Positions 7,422-13,580 of a stretch of 14,352 nt of DNA are shown piece by piece. Within the stretch, counting starts at the first letter, position 1; every line of letters begins with the position of its first letter. A program made the translations under genes and the position numbers. Under the pieces are notes generated by a model. That model did not search any database. It had not been told where the DNA came from and was given only the letters and a program-made list of their open reading frames with translations. Source of the stretch: JAYOFM01 sp038117225 (GTDB lineage: Bacteria; Pseudomonadota; Alphaproteobacteria; Rhodospirillales; Casp-alpha2). The stretch spans positions 1-14,352 of the forward strand of contig JAYOFM010000101.1 in NCBI GenBank assembly GCA_038117225.1, read 5' to 3'.

Positions 7422-8021
7422 CTAGGCTTGCAGGTCGACGAGCGCGCCACGGGGGGCGTTGGCGTCAGGTTGGGTCGTTTGGCGAATATTGGTTTCCGCA
7501 CGTGCTTGATCAAGAATCTGCTGACGTCGAAAATTCTGATCTTCGCTTGCGCGTTCCGCGAGGCGGCCATCGCGCGCCCGAAGTTCATCGACAAACCGAC
7601 TATCATCGCCCACACCGGGCCGAGCCGGGGCGTCGACCGGCGGTGGCGGGCCGTCTACGACGATCACGCGATCGCGTGACACCGGTTCAAATTGGGCATT
7701 CGCGTCGGCTTCGTCGGCCGCCGCCTGGATATCGAGGTCGCGAATGAACTGACGTTCATCCACCCGGGCATCGGATGCCTGCCGATCGAGTGTGAAAATT
7801 CGCCGCGCGTCGTCCTGCGCATCACGGCGGTCTTCACGGAAAACCTGCAACTGATTGCTCAGGCGCAGTTCTTCCTCGGCAAGGCGTTCCTGGGCCGCCA
7901 GGACTTCGGCAGCGCGCTCAGCATCCTGCTGTTGCCGCACGCGCACCAGTTCTTCGCGAACCCGTCTGGATTCAGCGATTTCCCGCTGTACGGCGGCATT
8001 GCTGATAAGGTCGACTTCCAT
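7422..8021 (-). CDS. Hypothetical coiled-coil protein with Pro-rich linker
   Basis: 199 residues, no recognised domain. Residues 10-75 are an almost uninterrupted charged helix (REIAESRRVREELVRVRQQQ onward), very rich in Arg, Glu, Gln and Ala, and should form a long coiled coil. A second helical stretch covers about 78-105. Then come VSRDRVIVVDGPPPPVDAP, a flexible Pro/Asp linker, a further charged helical segment (about 138-170) and a short C-terminal tail ending RGALVDLQA. There is no signal peptide or membrane span. The tail has the look of short hydrophobic C-termini on some flagellar or secreted structural proteins, but I cannot assign it. It is the first gene of a three-gene minus-strand run, so it could be a scaffold or the acceptor of the downstream glycosyltransferase. 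The coding call rests on the operon setting, codon phase and length. Confidence 0.7.
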   Translation of the reverse strand: MEVDLISNAAVQREIAESRRVREELVRVRQQQDAERAAEVLAAQERLAEEELRLSNQLQVFREDRRDAQDDARRIFTLDRQASDARVDERQFIRDLDIQAAADEADANAQFEPVSRDRVIVVDGPPPPVDAPARPGVGDDSRFVDELRARDGRLAERASEDQNFRRQQILDQARAETNIRQTTQPDANAPRGALVDLQA

Positions 8022-8216
8022 CAGCTTTATCGCGCATCGGCCGTCGGCATTTTTCTCACGCCAACGAACCGGGTTGTCCTAGTCCTTCAGCCTAGGCCCG
8101 AAATCCAATCTCGAAGCAAACTATTCTACGGTTGCTGGCCGTAGTTTGCAAAGGGTCGCGTGATCTTTCCCAGCAACGCTATGATGATGGTCACGGCACT
8201 AATTGAGAGGTCCGGC
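8022..8216. promoter_or_regulatory. Divergent intergenic region with two inverted repeats
   Basis: This spacer serves the minus-strand three-gene run and the plus-strand dioxygenase. It contains GCAAACTA (8116-8123) and its exact complement TAGTTTGC (8142-8149), 18 nt apart, and a smaller pair CCTAG (8078-8082) / CTAGG (8092-8096). Both could be operators or leader hairpins. No convincing -35/-10 pair was seen. Confidence 0.4.
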
Positions 8217-8999
8217 ATGTTGACATCGCCACTTCCCACCATCTTTGTCTCCCACGGCGCGCCAACGCTGGCACTCGGCGATAGTGCCGCCAAACGTTTC
8301 CTTTCGGGATTAGGCAAGGCGATCGGCCGCCCGGAGGCTATTCTGTGCATCTCGGCGCATTGGGAAACCCGGACACCGATGGTCGCCACAGCCCCTGCCG
8401 CCGATATCATTCACGATTTCTACGGTTTCCCGCGGGCGCTCTACAACATTGACTATCCAGCACGGGGCGCGGTGGCCTTGGCCGAACGAACTGCGGATTT
8501 ACTAGGCGCTGCGGGAATCGAACACAAGACCGATAGCGAACGCGGTCTCGATCACGGCGCCTGGGTACCCTTGATGCTGATGTATCCGGCCGCCGACATC
8601 CCGGTAACCCAGTTGTCCGTGCAACCGGGCCGCGGCGCCGCCGATCATATTACCCTGGGCCGCGCATTGGCCGCGTTGCGCCGTGAGGGCGTGTTGGTCA
8701 TCGGCAGCGGTTCAGCTGTGCACAACCTGAATTTCTTCAGACCGGGCGGCGAAGAGGTTCCCGGTTGGGCGTTGGCGTTCGATGACTGGCTGGCGAAAGC
8801 GGTCGAGACGATGTCTGACGAGCAGATCGGTGGCTATCTCGATGCGCACCCCGACGCGCTGACCGCCCATCCATCGCCGGAACACTATCTGCCGCTGCCT
8901 GTCGCTTTCGGGGCCGTCGGCGAACGCGGTACCGGTCGCATCCTGCATCGCGGTTTCATGGATGGCGCACTCAGCATGGCCGCCTACGCATTCGACTGA
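8217..8999 (+). CDS. DODA-type extradiol aromatic ring-opening dioxygenase (LigB family)
   Basis: 260 residues, the standard length of the YgiD/DODA family. The start is fixed by GAGAGG six bases before the ATG and by the family N-terminus PTIFVSHGAPTLAL. The metal ligands are visible: H13 in SHGAP, H48 in ISAHWET and a third His near 169 in GSGSAVHNL. The catalytic/second-shell histidines sit in GLDHGAWVPL (H113) and PEHYLPL (H223). Characterised members cleave catechol rings such as 4,5-DOPA using non-haem iron or zinc and O2, in the cytoplasm. The natural substrate is not predictable here, and nothing nearby belongs to an aromatic degradation pathway. A further in-frame start at 8160 would add residues with no family match. 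The gene stands alone. Confidence 0.95.
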   Translation: MLTSPLPTIFVSHGAPTLALGDSAAKRFLSGLGKAIGRPEAILCISAHWETRTPMVATAPAADIIHDFYGFPRALYNIDYPARGAVALAERTADLLGAAGIEHKTDSERGLDHGAWVPLMLMYPAADIPVTQLSVQPGRGAADHITLGRALAALRREGVLVIGSGSAVHNLNFFRPGGEEVPGWALAFDDWLAKAVETMSDEQIGGYLDAHPDALTAHPSPEHYLPLPVAFGAVGERGTGRILHRGFMDGALSMAAYAFD

Positions 9000-9027
9000 C
9001 TGCAACAAACGCTCGCCACGAACCGGC

Positions 9028-9486
9028 TTATCTCGACCAGCATTGCAGTTCAATAATATTGCCCTCAGGGTCCGTAACGTAAGTTTCGGTGATCCGCCCG
9101 CGCGCGCCCATATCCTGGCTGACGACGCCACCAACGGCACCACCCCCCGCGGCAATGACCACATCGCGGGCCGCCGCCACATTGTCGACGCGAAAGGCGA
9201 TGTGGCCGAAACCGGGACAATTGGCCCTGGTTTCCAGTGACTCGGCGGTATCATCGTAGGCAATGATTTCCAGCGTGGGACCGTCGTCGCCGGCACCGGG
9301 GAGGCACAGATGCATAACCCGCAGTTCTGCCCCCGCCACGCCGGTGATGTCCGCGACCCATTGCCCGCTCAGAGTTTCCTCCTCCATGATGGGTTCACAG
9401 CCGAAAACATCGCGGTAGAAGCCGACCATGCGGTCGAAATCGCGAACGGTCAGGTTGGTATGGGCGTAGGTGGCGGCAATGATCAT
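9028..9486 (-). CDS. VOC-family (glyoxalase/bleomycin-resistance/dioxygenase) protein
   Basis: 152 residues with the two beta-alpha-beta-beta-beta modules of the vicinal oxygen chelate fold. The four metal positions are present: His8 in YAHTNLTVRDF, Glu in PTLEIIAYDD, His in GFGHIAFRVDNV and the terminal Glu in PEGNIIELQCW. Such proteins bind a divalent metal and act as lyases, isomerases, epimerases or dioxygenases. The start was placed at the ATG of MIIAATYAHTNL; the alternative TTG at 9537 would overlap the TetR gene. It begins 16 nt after the TetR stop, so regulator and enzyme are very likely one transcript, with the TetR protein controlling both. The ligand might be the small molecule on which the VOC protein acts, but its identity is unknown. 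Confidence 0.92.
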   Translation of the reverse strand: MIIAATYAHTNLTVRDFDRMVGFYRDVFGCEPIMEEETLSGQWVADITGVAGAELRVMHLCLPGAGDDGPTLEIIAYDDTAESLETRANCPGFGHIAFRVDNVAAARDVVIAAGGGAVGGVVSQDMGARGRITETYVTDPEGNIIELQCWSR

Positions 9487-9502
9487 ATAAATGCGCGTCT
9501 GA

Positions 9503-10081
9503 TCAGGCGGCGCGCGGCGCGGACACGGCGTAATCAATCAATATTCCGGCAGCCGTGGCCGCGGTGCGAACGCTTGAAACATCACCACTGACCTGAGCCG
9601 CCGCCAATGCGCCTTCAACGAGAATGGCGATCTGGTCTCCGAGCGCAACCGGATCTTTGGCGCCGGCGGCCGTAGAAAGACCGACCAGGTATTTCCGCAC
9701 CAGACGCTTATGTTCGGCACATGCGCCGACAATGGCCGAATTCCGACCAGCGAACTCGGCCGCCGCGTGCGCAAAAATACAGCCGTTGAACTCCGCCGCA
9801 GCCGCCGCATCCGCGACGACGTCAAAAACCGCCGTGAGTCGACCAGCCGGCGTATCGGCGCGACGCTCGACTTCCCGGACTAGATGGTTACGGAACATTT
9901 CATCCCGGCGCCGCAAAACGGCCAGGATGAGTTCGTCCTTGGAGCGGAAGTGATTGTAGAGCGTCATCTTGGCGACCCCGGCTTCGGCCAGAATCCGGTC
10001 AATACCCGTCGCGTGGAATCCCTCGCGATCGAAAAGGTCGGTCGCCGTGTCGACCAATTGTTCGCGGCGGCTTTTTACCAT
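9503..10081 (-). CDS. TetR/AcrR-family transcriptional repressor
   Basis: 192 residues from the ATG of MVKSRREQLV, preceded by GGAG six bases upstream. An upstream extension to 10198 is open but has no family character. Residues 4-50 are the TetR helix-turn-helix: LVDTATDLFDREGFHATGID, then ILAEAGVAKMTLYNHFRSKD with the conserved F-x-S-K-D after the recognition helix. The C-terminal part (about 70-190) is helical and Ala-rich, as in ligand-binding TetR domains, with two Cys that could sense electrophiles. It is followed at 16 nt by a VOC gene in the same direction. A candidate operator lies just upstream of its own start, consistent with autorepression. The ligand is unknown. Confidence 0.94.
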   Translation of the reverse strand: MVKSRREQLVDTATDLFDREGFHATGIDRILAEAGVAKMTLYNHFRSKDELILAVLRRRDEMFRNHLVREVERRADTPAGRLTAVFDVVADAAAAAEFNGCIFAHAAAEFAGRNSAIVGACAEHKRLVRKYLVGLSTAAGAKDPVALGDQIAILVEGALAAAQVSGDVSSVRTAATAAGILIDYAVSAPRAA

Positions 10082-10099
10082 GATGGACTCCAAAAACGT

Positions 10100-10141
10100 A
10101 CCAGTCTGTCTAAATTTAATAAATGCATCGCCGAATTTCAA
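10100..10141 (-). promoter_or_regulatory. Candidate promoter and operator of the TetR-VOC unit
   Basis: On the minus strand TTGAAA (10141-10136) is followed after 17 nt by TAAATT (10118-10113). Immediately downstream lies AGACAGACTGGT (10111-10100), a partial palindrome around CAGACTG that would overlap the transcription start. That position suits repression by the TetR protein. Box matches are moderate. Confidence 0.4.
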
Positions 10142-10185
10142 GCAACTCCCCCGAGCGTCATGCGCCCAGCTTTCGTAACGGAATA

Positions 10186-10311
10186 GACTATATCTCATTC
10201 CATTTATTTATTAAAATTAATTTTTCTAATTTTATCAATGGACTATAGCAACCGCTCCTACGAATTAGGAAACCGGGCCTAAATTTATGCGTGATTAGCT
10301 AATTGACTATA
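10186..10311 (+). repeat. Three GACTATA repeats in an AT-rich spacer
   Basis: GACTATA occurs at 10186-10192, 10241-10247 and 10305-10311, 55 and 64 nt apart. The third overlaps the -35 box of the promoter for the acidic peptide; read on the minus strand each is TATAGTC, a -10-like sequence. A further inverted repeat, TCCTA/TAGGA, sits at 10256-10270. The region is much richer in AT than the coding DNA around it. Confidence 0.35.
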
Positions 10312-10331
10312 CAGAATTATCTGTATATATC
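10303..10331 (+). promoter_or_regulatory. Promoter with embedded operator-like inverted repeat
   Basis: TTGACT (10303-10308) and TATATC (10326-10331), 17 nt apart, form a good promoter; TATATA two bases earlier is an alternative. Almost the whole spacer is a perfect inverted repeat: TATACAGA (10308-10315), four bases ATTA, then TCTGTATA (10320-10327). A repressor bound there would block polymerase. The start of transcription would be near 10337. Confidence 0.5.
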
Positions 10332-10343
10332 CATCGCACGTTC

Positions 10344-10368
10344 GGGGCGCAATGAAGCGCCTCGCCCC
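10344..10368 (+). promoter_or_regulatory. Hairpin in the 5' leader of the acidic peptide gene
   Basis: GGGGCG (10344-10349) pairs with CGCCCC (10363-10368); an alternative inner GCGC/GCGC pairing (10347-10350 with 10357-10360) uses a six-base loop. It is followed by an unstructured CCAACC-rich stretch and then the ribosome binding site. Confidence 0.35.
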
Positions 10369-10406
10369 ACCCAACCAACCCAACATCAATTTAAGGAGTT
10401 AAGACA

Positions 10407-10610
10407 ATGACCATGTCCCTGAACAAGACGATCGCCGCCATTGCCCTCGCCACTGCCGTCGGTCTCGCCGGCGGCGCCATCGCAGACGAGGGTGCGGACG
10501 GTTTCGACAATCTCGAAACGGTGGTGATTTCAGCCCCGTCGGTCGAAATCTCCGGCACCGTCGAGGATGAAGCCGACGTCGACCCGTACAACACCGACGA
10601 CGCCTGCTAA
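10407..10610 (+). CDS. Small exported, extremely acidic peptide with C-terminal Cys
   Basis: 67 residues; AAGGAG lies eight bases before the first ATG, and a second in-frame ATG follows two codons later. Residues 1-26 are a clear signal peptide: Lys7, hydrophobic TIAAIALATAVGLAGG, cleavage after AIA. The mature part of 41 residues (27-67) has 13 Asp/Glu and no Lys, Arg or His, a central VVISAPSVEISGTV segment likely to form a beta strand or hairpin, and it ends DPYNTDDAC with the only Cys as its last residue. I do not recognise a family. The acidic face could bind metal ions, and the terminal Cys could dimerise or be modified. It has its own promoter, strong ribosome binding site and structured 3' end, and no co-transcribed partner, all of which support a real, well-expressed gene. 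Precursor peptide, metal buffer and periplasmic chaperone-like roles are equally open. Confidence 0.75.
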   Translation: MTMSLNKTIAAIALATAVGLAGGAIADEGADGFDNLETVVISAPSVEISGTVEDEADVDPYNTDDAC

Positions 10611-10612
10611 AC

Positions 10613-10659
10613 GGCGATCATCGCCCAAGACGTTACGGCGCCCTCAGCTCGCCGTAACG
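10613..10659 (+). terminator. Tandem hairpins after the acidic peptide gene
   Basis: Two stems follow the stop codon: GGCGA/TCGCC (10613-10625, three-base loop) and a perfect 10-bp CGTTACGGCG/CGCCGTAACG (10631-10640 with 10650-10659, nine-base loop). No T tract follows the second, so it may protect the 3' end or act as a bidirectional block against the convergent VOC gene rather than as a classic terminator. Confidence 0.55.
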
Positions 10660-10701
10660 AGGAAAGGCCGCGACCGGAACATCGGAACGAAAAATTGTCC
10701 G

Positions 10702-11130
10702 CTATTCAATCACGGGACCGTGCACGCCGCCCGCCAGGGTTTTCTTCTTATAGCGGCCAATCGGAATGATCTCGCCGATCGGCCCGCCGGGGGCCCTAAA
10801 TTTGACCGGTAGTTTGCCGGGGGCACTGACCACTTCTCCACCGGCGGCGATCAGGTTCTTGGTGAACGCCTCAACATCGTCAACCTCGACACCGAAATGA
10901 TGGATGCACGGCGGTGGACCCGCCAGATCCGCCTCATCCGCATCATCACTCTCATACTGCATCAATGTTAGATCCATGGCGCCATCGGTCAGATGACGTG
11001 ATGCGTGGCTGCCCTTCTTGCCGTCGCGATGCACGGTATTCACATGTTCAAAACCGAAGACGGTTTCATAGAATTTGCTGGTTTTCACGGCGTCCTCGAC
11101 GCGAAGCGCGATGTGGGTGATGCGACTCAT
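10702..11130 (-). CDS. VOC-family (glyoxalase-like) protein
   Basis: 142 residues from the ATG of MSRITHIALRVED, with GGGAGA seven bases upstream; the longer in-frame start (11175) has no family match. His6 in ITHIALRVED, His in CIHHFGVEVDDVEAF and Glu in GGPIGEIIPIG are three of the usual four metal positions. LTLMQYESDD occupies the strand where many members have the second Glu, so one metal ligand may be missing or replaced by a neighbouring acid. The protein resembles single-chain methylmalonyl-CoA epimerase or glyoxalase relatives in length, but not closely enough to name a reaction. It is convergent with the acidic peptide gene. It shares the fold but not obvious close sequence identity with the VOC protein at 9028-9486. 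Confidence 0.9.
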   Translation of the reverse strand: MSRITHIALRVEDAVKTSKFYETVFGFEHVNTVHRDGKKGSHASRHLTDGAMDLTLMQYESDDADEADLAGPPPCIHHFGVEVDDVEAFTKNLIAAGGEVVSAPGKLPVKFRAPGGPIGEIIPIGRYKKKTLAGGVHGPVIE

Positions 11131-11197
11131 GATGTTCTCCCGGGTTAGTGCAGGGCGAGCATAACCGCATGGCAAGCAGGTGACACCGTCAATTATC

Positions 11198-12124
11198 CTA
11201 GGTGAGGCCCGCCGGCCGGTGCACCGCCACCCCCGCCATGACCAGTCCGATTCCGAATAAGTCCGCCGGTCTTGGAATCTGCCCCAGGACGGCCGCGCCG
11301 ATAACCGTCGCCGTCGCCGGCAGCAGCGCCAGCAGCAGCGCGAAGCTGGACCGGGGCAATCGGGACATGGCCAATTGATCGGCGATATAGGGAATCACGG
11401 ACGAACACACGCCAACTCCGATTCCGGCAGCCAGCAATACCGGGTTGNNNNNNNNNNGGGCGATGAGGACCACCCCGGACGTGGTGCGCGGCGCGGATGT
11501 CGCCTGCACGAGGCCAATCGGCATGACGGCGACAAACGCGATGGCCATCGCCGCGCCAAGCCGTTCGACACCATCGCTAGCACCATCGGCCGCAATGCGA
11601 TGACCGAGCATAATGTAGCCGACAAACAGAATGCCGTTCAGAAATGCCCAGAACAATCCCCACGCATCGCCATTTCCGGTATCGGACCAATTCACGTCAA
11701 TCAGGATGTAGACGCCGATCATCGCAAGCAGCAGCGCCGCAACGTTGCGAGCGGAGCGTACGCCGTAGAGCGCGACGCCGACGGTGCCGACGAATTCTAT
11801 GGCGGCGACCATGCTAAGCGGTAGTCTATCGAGCGCCAGATAAAAGGCGCTATTCATCACCGCCAAACAAAGCCCAAGCCCCGCCAGGCGCAAGCGCGTC
11901 ACGGCGTCCGCGCGCGCAAGCGTCCGCCAGGGTCGCGTCATCGGTGCAAATATCAGTGCCGCCGTGGCGATACGCAACCAGGCAACACCGAGCACACCGA
12001 CAGCAGGAAACAGCAGCACGGCGAATGACGGCCCGAAATAGTGGAATACCGCGCTGACACCGAACCAAGCGTGAGGGGGTACGCTGCCGGAAACACGGTT
12101 GAATGAAAGGCAAAAACATAACAT
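11198..12124 (-). CDS. EamA-family inner-membrane exporter, RhtA-like (contains assembly gap)
   Basis: About 308 residues, hydrophobic throughout, with the ten-helix, two-repeat layout of EamA/DMT carriers. Characteristic pieces are SVPPHAWFGVSAVFHYFGP at the first helix, LPLSMVAAIEFVGTVGVALY in the middle and SSVIPYIADQLAMSRLPRSS before the last helices, which matches the RhtA group that exports threonine, homoserine and related metabolites. The ten-N gap falls between helices near residue 223. The frame is preserved across it, so the true length is 1 modulo 3 and may be close to ten. AAGG precedes the ATG by a few bases. It is transcribed divergently from an Lrp/AsnC regulator, the classical arrangement for amino-acid exporters, so its substrate is probably an amino acid and its expression controlled by that regulator. 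Confidence 0.9.
   Translation of the reverse strand: MLCFCLSFNRVSGSVPPHAWFGVSAVFHYFGPSFAVLLFPAVGVLGVAWLRIATAALIFAPMTRPWRTLARADAVTRLRLAGLGLCLAVMNSAFYLALDRLPLSMVAAIEFVGTVGVALYGVRSARNVAALLLAMIGVYILIDVNWSDTGNGDAWGLFWAFLNGILFVGYIMLGHRIAADGASDGVERLGAAMAIAFVAVMPIGLVQATSAPRTTSGVVLIAXXXXNPVLLAAGIGVGVCSSVIPYIADQLAMSRLPRSSFALLLALLPATATVIGAAVLGQIPRPADLFGIGLVMAGVAVHRPAGLT
11448..11457. other. Assembly gap (10 N) inside the exporter gene
   Basis: Ten N in the loop before the IGVGVCSSVIPY helix. Both flanks read in the same frame across the literal length, so no frameshift is implied. Confidence 0.95.
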
Positions 12125-12149
12125 CGCCTTATTATGAACGGAAAATAAT

Positions 12150-12163
12150 AATTATATATAATT
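12150..12163. promoter_or_regulatory. AT-rich palindrome between the exporter and Lrp genes
   Basis: AATTATATATAATT is a perfect 14-bp palindrome lying 26 nt upstream of the exporter ATG, within an intergenic stretch that is almost entirely A and T. Lrp-type proteins favour AT-rich, bendable, dyad-symmetric sites, so it is a candidate binding site controlling the exporter and possibly the regulator itself. Confidence 0.4.
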
Positions 12164-12179
12164 TTTATAATGTAAATTA

Positions 12180-12208
12180 TTGATTTTTGCTTCTTTTAAT
12201 AATATAAT
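12180..12208 (+). promoter_or_regulatory. Promoter of the Lrp/AsnC regulator
   Basis: TTGATT (12180-12185) and a consensus TATAAT (12203-12208) are separated by 17 nt. Transcription would begin near 12215, leaving a short leader of about 28 nt. Confidence 0.55.
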
Positions 12209-12242
12209 TATCACCATAGCCTTACAATCAAAGGCCAGAACG

Positions 12243-12686
12243 ATGGATATGACCGATAAAGAAATTCTACGTCGCCTCGGCGCCGATGCCCGGGTGCCGG
12301 TCGCCCAGTTGGCACGCACCGTCGGCCTGTCGGCGCCCAGCGTCGCCGAACGCATCCGGCGGCTAGAGGAAACCGGCGTCATCCGCGGCTATCATGTGGA
12401 TATTGATCCGCGGGCCATCGGCCGCGGGCTTGCCGCCTATATCCGCGTGCGGCCGATACCCGGGCGCCTGAACAAGGTGATCGAATTGATTCAGGGATTA
12501 GAGTCGATCGTCGAGTGCGTGCGCGTCACCGGCGACGATTGTTTCATCGCCGAGGTCCACGTCGCCTCGGTGGAGGAACTGGAGGCCGCCATCGACCGCT
12601 TCATGCCCTACGCGTCGACAAACACGTCGATCGTGCAGTCATCGCCGGTAGCGCGAAGACTGCCCCCCCTATCAGCGAGAAATTGA
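12243..12686 (+). CDS. Lrp/AsnC-family transcriptional regulator
   Basis: 147 residues. Residues 3-60 form the winged helix-turn-helix typical of the family: MTDKEILRRLGADARVPVAQ, then LARTVGLSAPSVAERIRRLE and ETGVIRGYHVDIDP. Residues 64-140 form the RAM effector domain, with GDDCFIAEVHVASVEELEAA in the place of the conserved G-x-x-D/Y-x-x-x-x-v motif that binds amino acids at the dimer interface. The start was placed at the ATG of MDMTDKEIL behind AAAGG; the longer open frame to 12180 would begin inside the promoter. It is divergent from the EamA exporter and probably senses the amino acid that the exporter removes. The C-terminal SSPVARRLPPLSARN tail is short and not conserved. Confidence 0.95.
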   Translation: MDMTDKEILRRLGADARVPVAQLARTVGLSAPSVAERIRRLEETGVIRGYHVDIDPRAIGRGLAAYIRVRPIPGRLNKVIELIQGLESIVECVRVTGDDCFIAEVHVASVEELEAAIDRFMPYASTNTSIVQSSPVARRLPPLSARN

Positions 12687-12696
12687 TCCCAGAATC

Positions 12697-12746
12697 GGAA
12701 AGGGCCGCTCCGTCGAGCGACCCTTCCCTCAAGAGCTCCCTGGGAG
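12697..12746. terminator. Hairpin pair between convergent Lrp and grxD genes
   Basis: GGAAAGGG (12697-12704, one bulged A) pairs with CCCTTCC (12721-12727), with an inner GCTC/GAGC (12707-12710 with 12715-12718). A second repeat CTCCC/GGGAG lies at 12736-12746. No T tract follows on either strand. The position between two convergent stop codons suggests a bidirectional terminator. Confidence 0.5.
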
Positions 12747-12759
12747 GGGTGCGTCTTGG

Positions 12760-13101
12760 TTATGCGGTCTCGGCGTAGCTAACGCCCTTTTCATCGAAAA
12801 CTTTCTGCAATTCACCGGTCTCGTACATTTCGCGCACGATATCACAGCCACCGATGAACTCACCCTTAACGTAGAGTTGCGGGATCGTCGGCCAATTGGC
12901 GAATTGCTTGATCCCTTCGCGCAACTCGCCGTCCTGCAAAACATCAACCCCCTTGAATTTGACGCCCATGACGGACAGCGCCTGAACCACGGCGGCCGAA
13001 AAACCGCACTGAGGGAACATGGGCGAGCCCTTCATGAACAGCACGACTTCGTTGTCGTCGAGTTCCTGCTGAATACTGGCGAAAGCGGGACTGTCGTTCA
13101 T
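12760..13101 (-). CDS. grxD: Monothiol glutaredoxin, Grx4/GrxD type
   Basis: 113 residues, a single CGFS-type glutaredoxin domain. GSPMFPQCGFSAAVVQAL carries the active-site CGFS; WPTIPQLYVKGEFIGGCDIV supplies the conserved T-I-P and G-G-C-D motifs that bind glutathione. CGFS glutaredoxins hold a [2Fe-2S] cluster between two monomers with glutathione and hand it to acceptor proteins or to BolA. AAAGGA lies about eight bases before the ATG. The gene follows bolA by 45 nt in the same direction, and Grx4-BolA heterodimers are well established, so the pair probably acts together in iron-sulfur trafficking or iron sensing in the cytoplasm. Confidence 0.97.
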   Translation of the reverse strand: MNDSPAFASIQQELDDNEVVLFMKGSPMFPQCGFSAAVVQALSVMGVKFKGVDVLQDGELREGIKQFANWPTIPQLYVKGEFIGGCDIVREMYETGELQKVFDEKGVSYAETA

Positions 13102-13146
13102 GTCATCATTCCTTTCTGGGCCGCCGATCTTAGGTGACGACCGCGG

Positions 13147-13392
13147 TTACTGGCTCTCGGGCGCGCTGGTGTGCAATGCCAAGGCATGCAATTCGGTGCC
13201 CATGCGGCCTTGCAGGGCGCCATAGACCATCTGGTGTTGTTGAACACGGGACTTACCCGTGAACTGGGCGGAAACGATATGCGCGGCGTAGTGATCGCCG
13301 TCGCCACGCAGATCCTCGATTTCGACGTCAGCATCCGGGATCGCGTCCTTGATTAATCGTTCGATATCCGTCGCCGCCATCGCCATCGCCAT
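13147..13392 (-). CDS. BolA-family protein, partner of monothiol glutaredoxin
   Basis: 81 residues with the class II KH-like BolA fold: DIERLIKDAIPDADVEIEDL, then HYAAHIVSAQFTGKSRVQQH and LHALALHT near the C-terminus, whose His is the invariant cluster ligand in BolA-Grx complexes. Members near this size regulate or receive [2Fe-2S] from Grx4. The start region is a triple ATGGCG hexamer (encoding MAMAMA), so three in-frame ATGs compete; AAGGGA is close to the first and best spaced for the second (13386). The gene leads an operon with grxD. It is smaller than the E. coli BolA morphogene and closer to YrbA/IbaG-like forms, so the symbol bolA is not given. Confidence 0.93.
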   Translation of the reverse strand: MAMAMAATDIERLIKDAIPDADVEIEDLRGDGDHYAAHIVSAQFTGKSRVQQHQMVYGALQGRMGTELHALALHTSAPESQ

Positions 13393-13580
13393 CGTCCCTT
13401 GTCACTCTATTAAGCGTCTCGCTCAAACCGGCTTATGCTCTGAAGGGTGATATGGCGTGCGGACCAACGCCCGTCAACCCCAGGCCGCGTAGGGATATCA
13501 ACCAACACGCCGAGTCTTGCCGCCCGCGACGAATTCGGGCAGCGTTGGCTGTCGCCACCACCGACCACCAAGGCCTCACG
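13393..13580. promoter_or_regulatory. Divergent intergenic region between BolA and the ABC ATPase
   Basis: No clear -35/-10 pair or inverted repeat was seen in this 188-nt spacer. From 13452 an ATG behind GAAGGG opens a frame that reads without a stop into the ATPase, giving 43 extra residues; this is a possible longer start, though those residues do not resemble the family. Confidence 0.3.
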
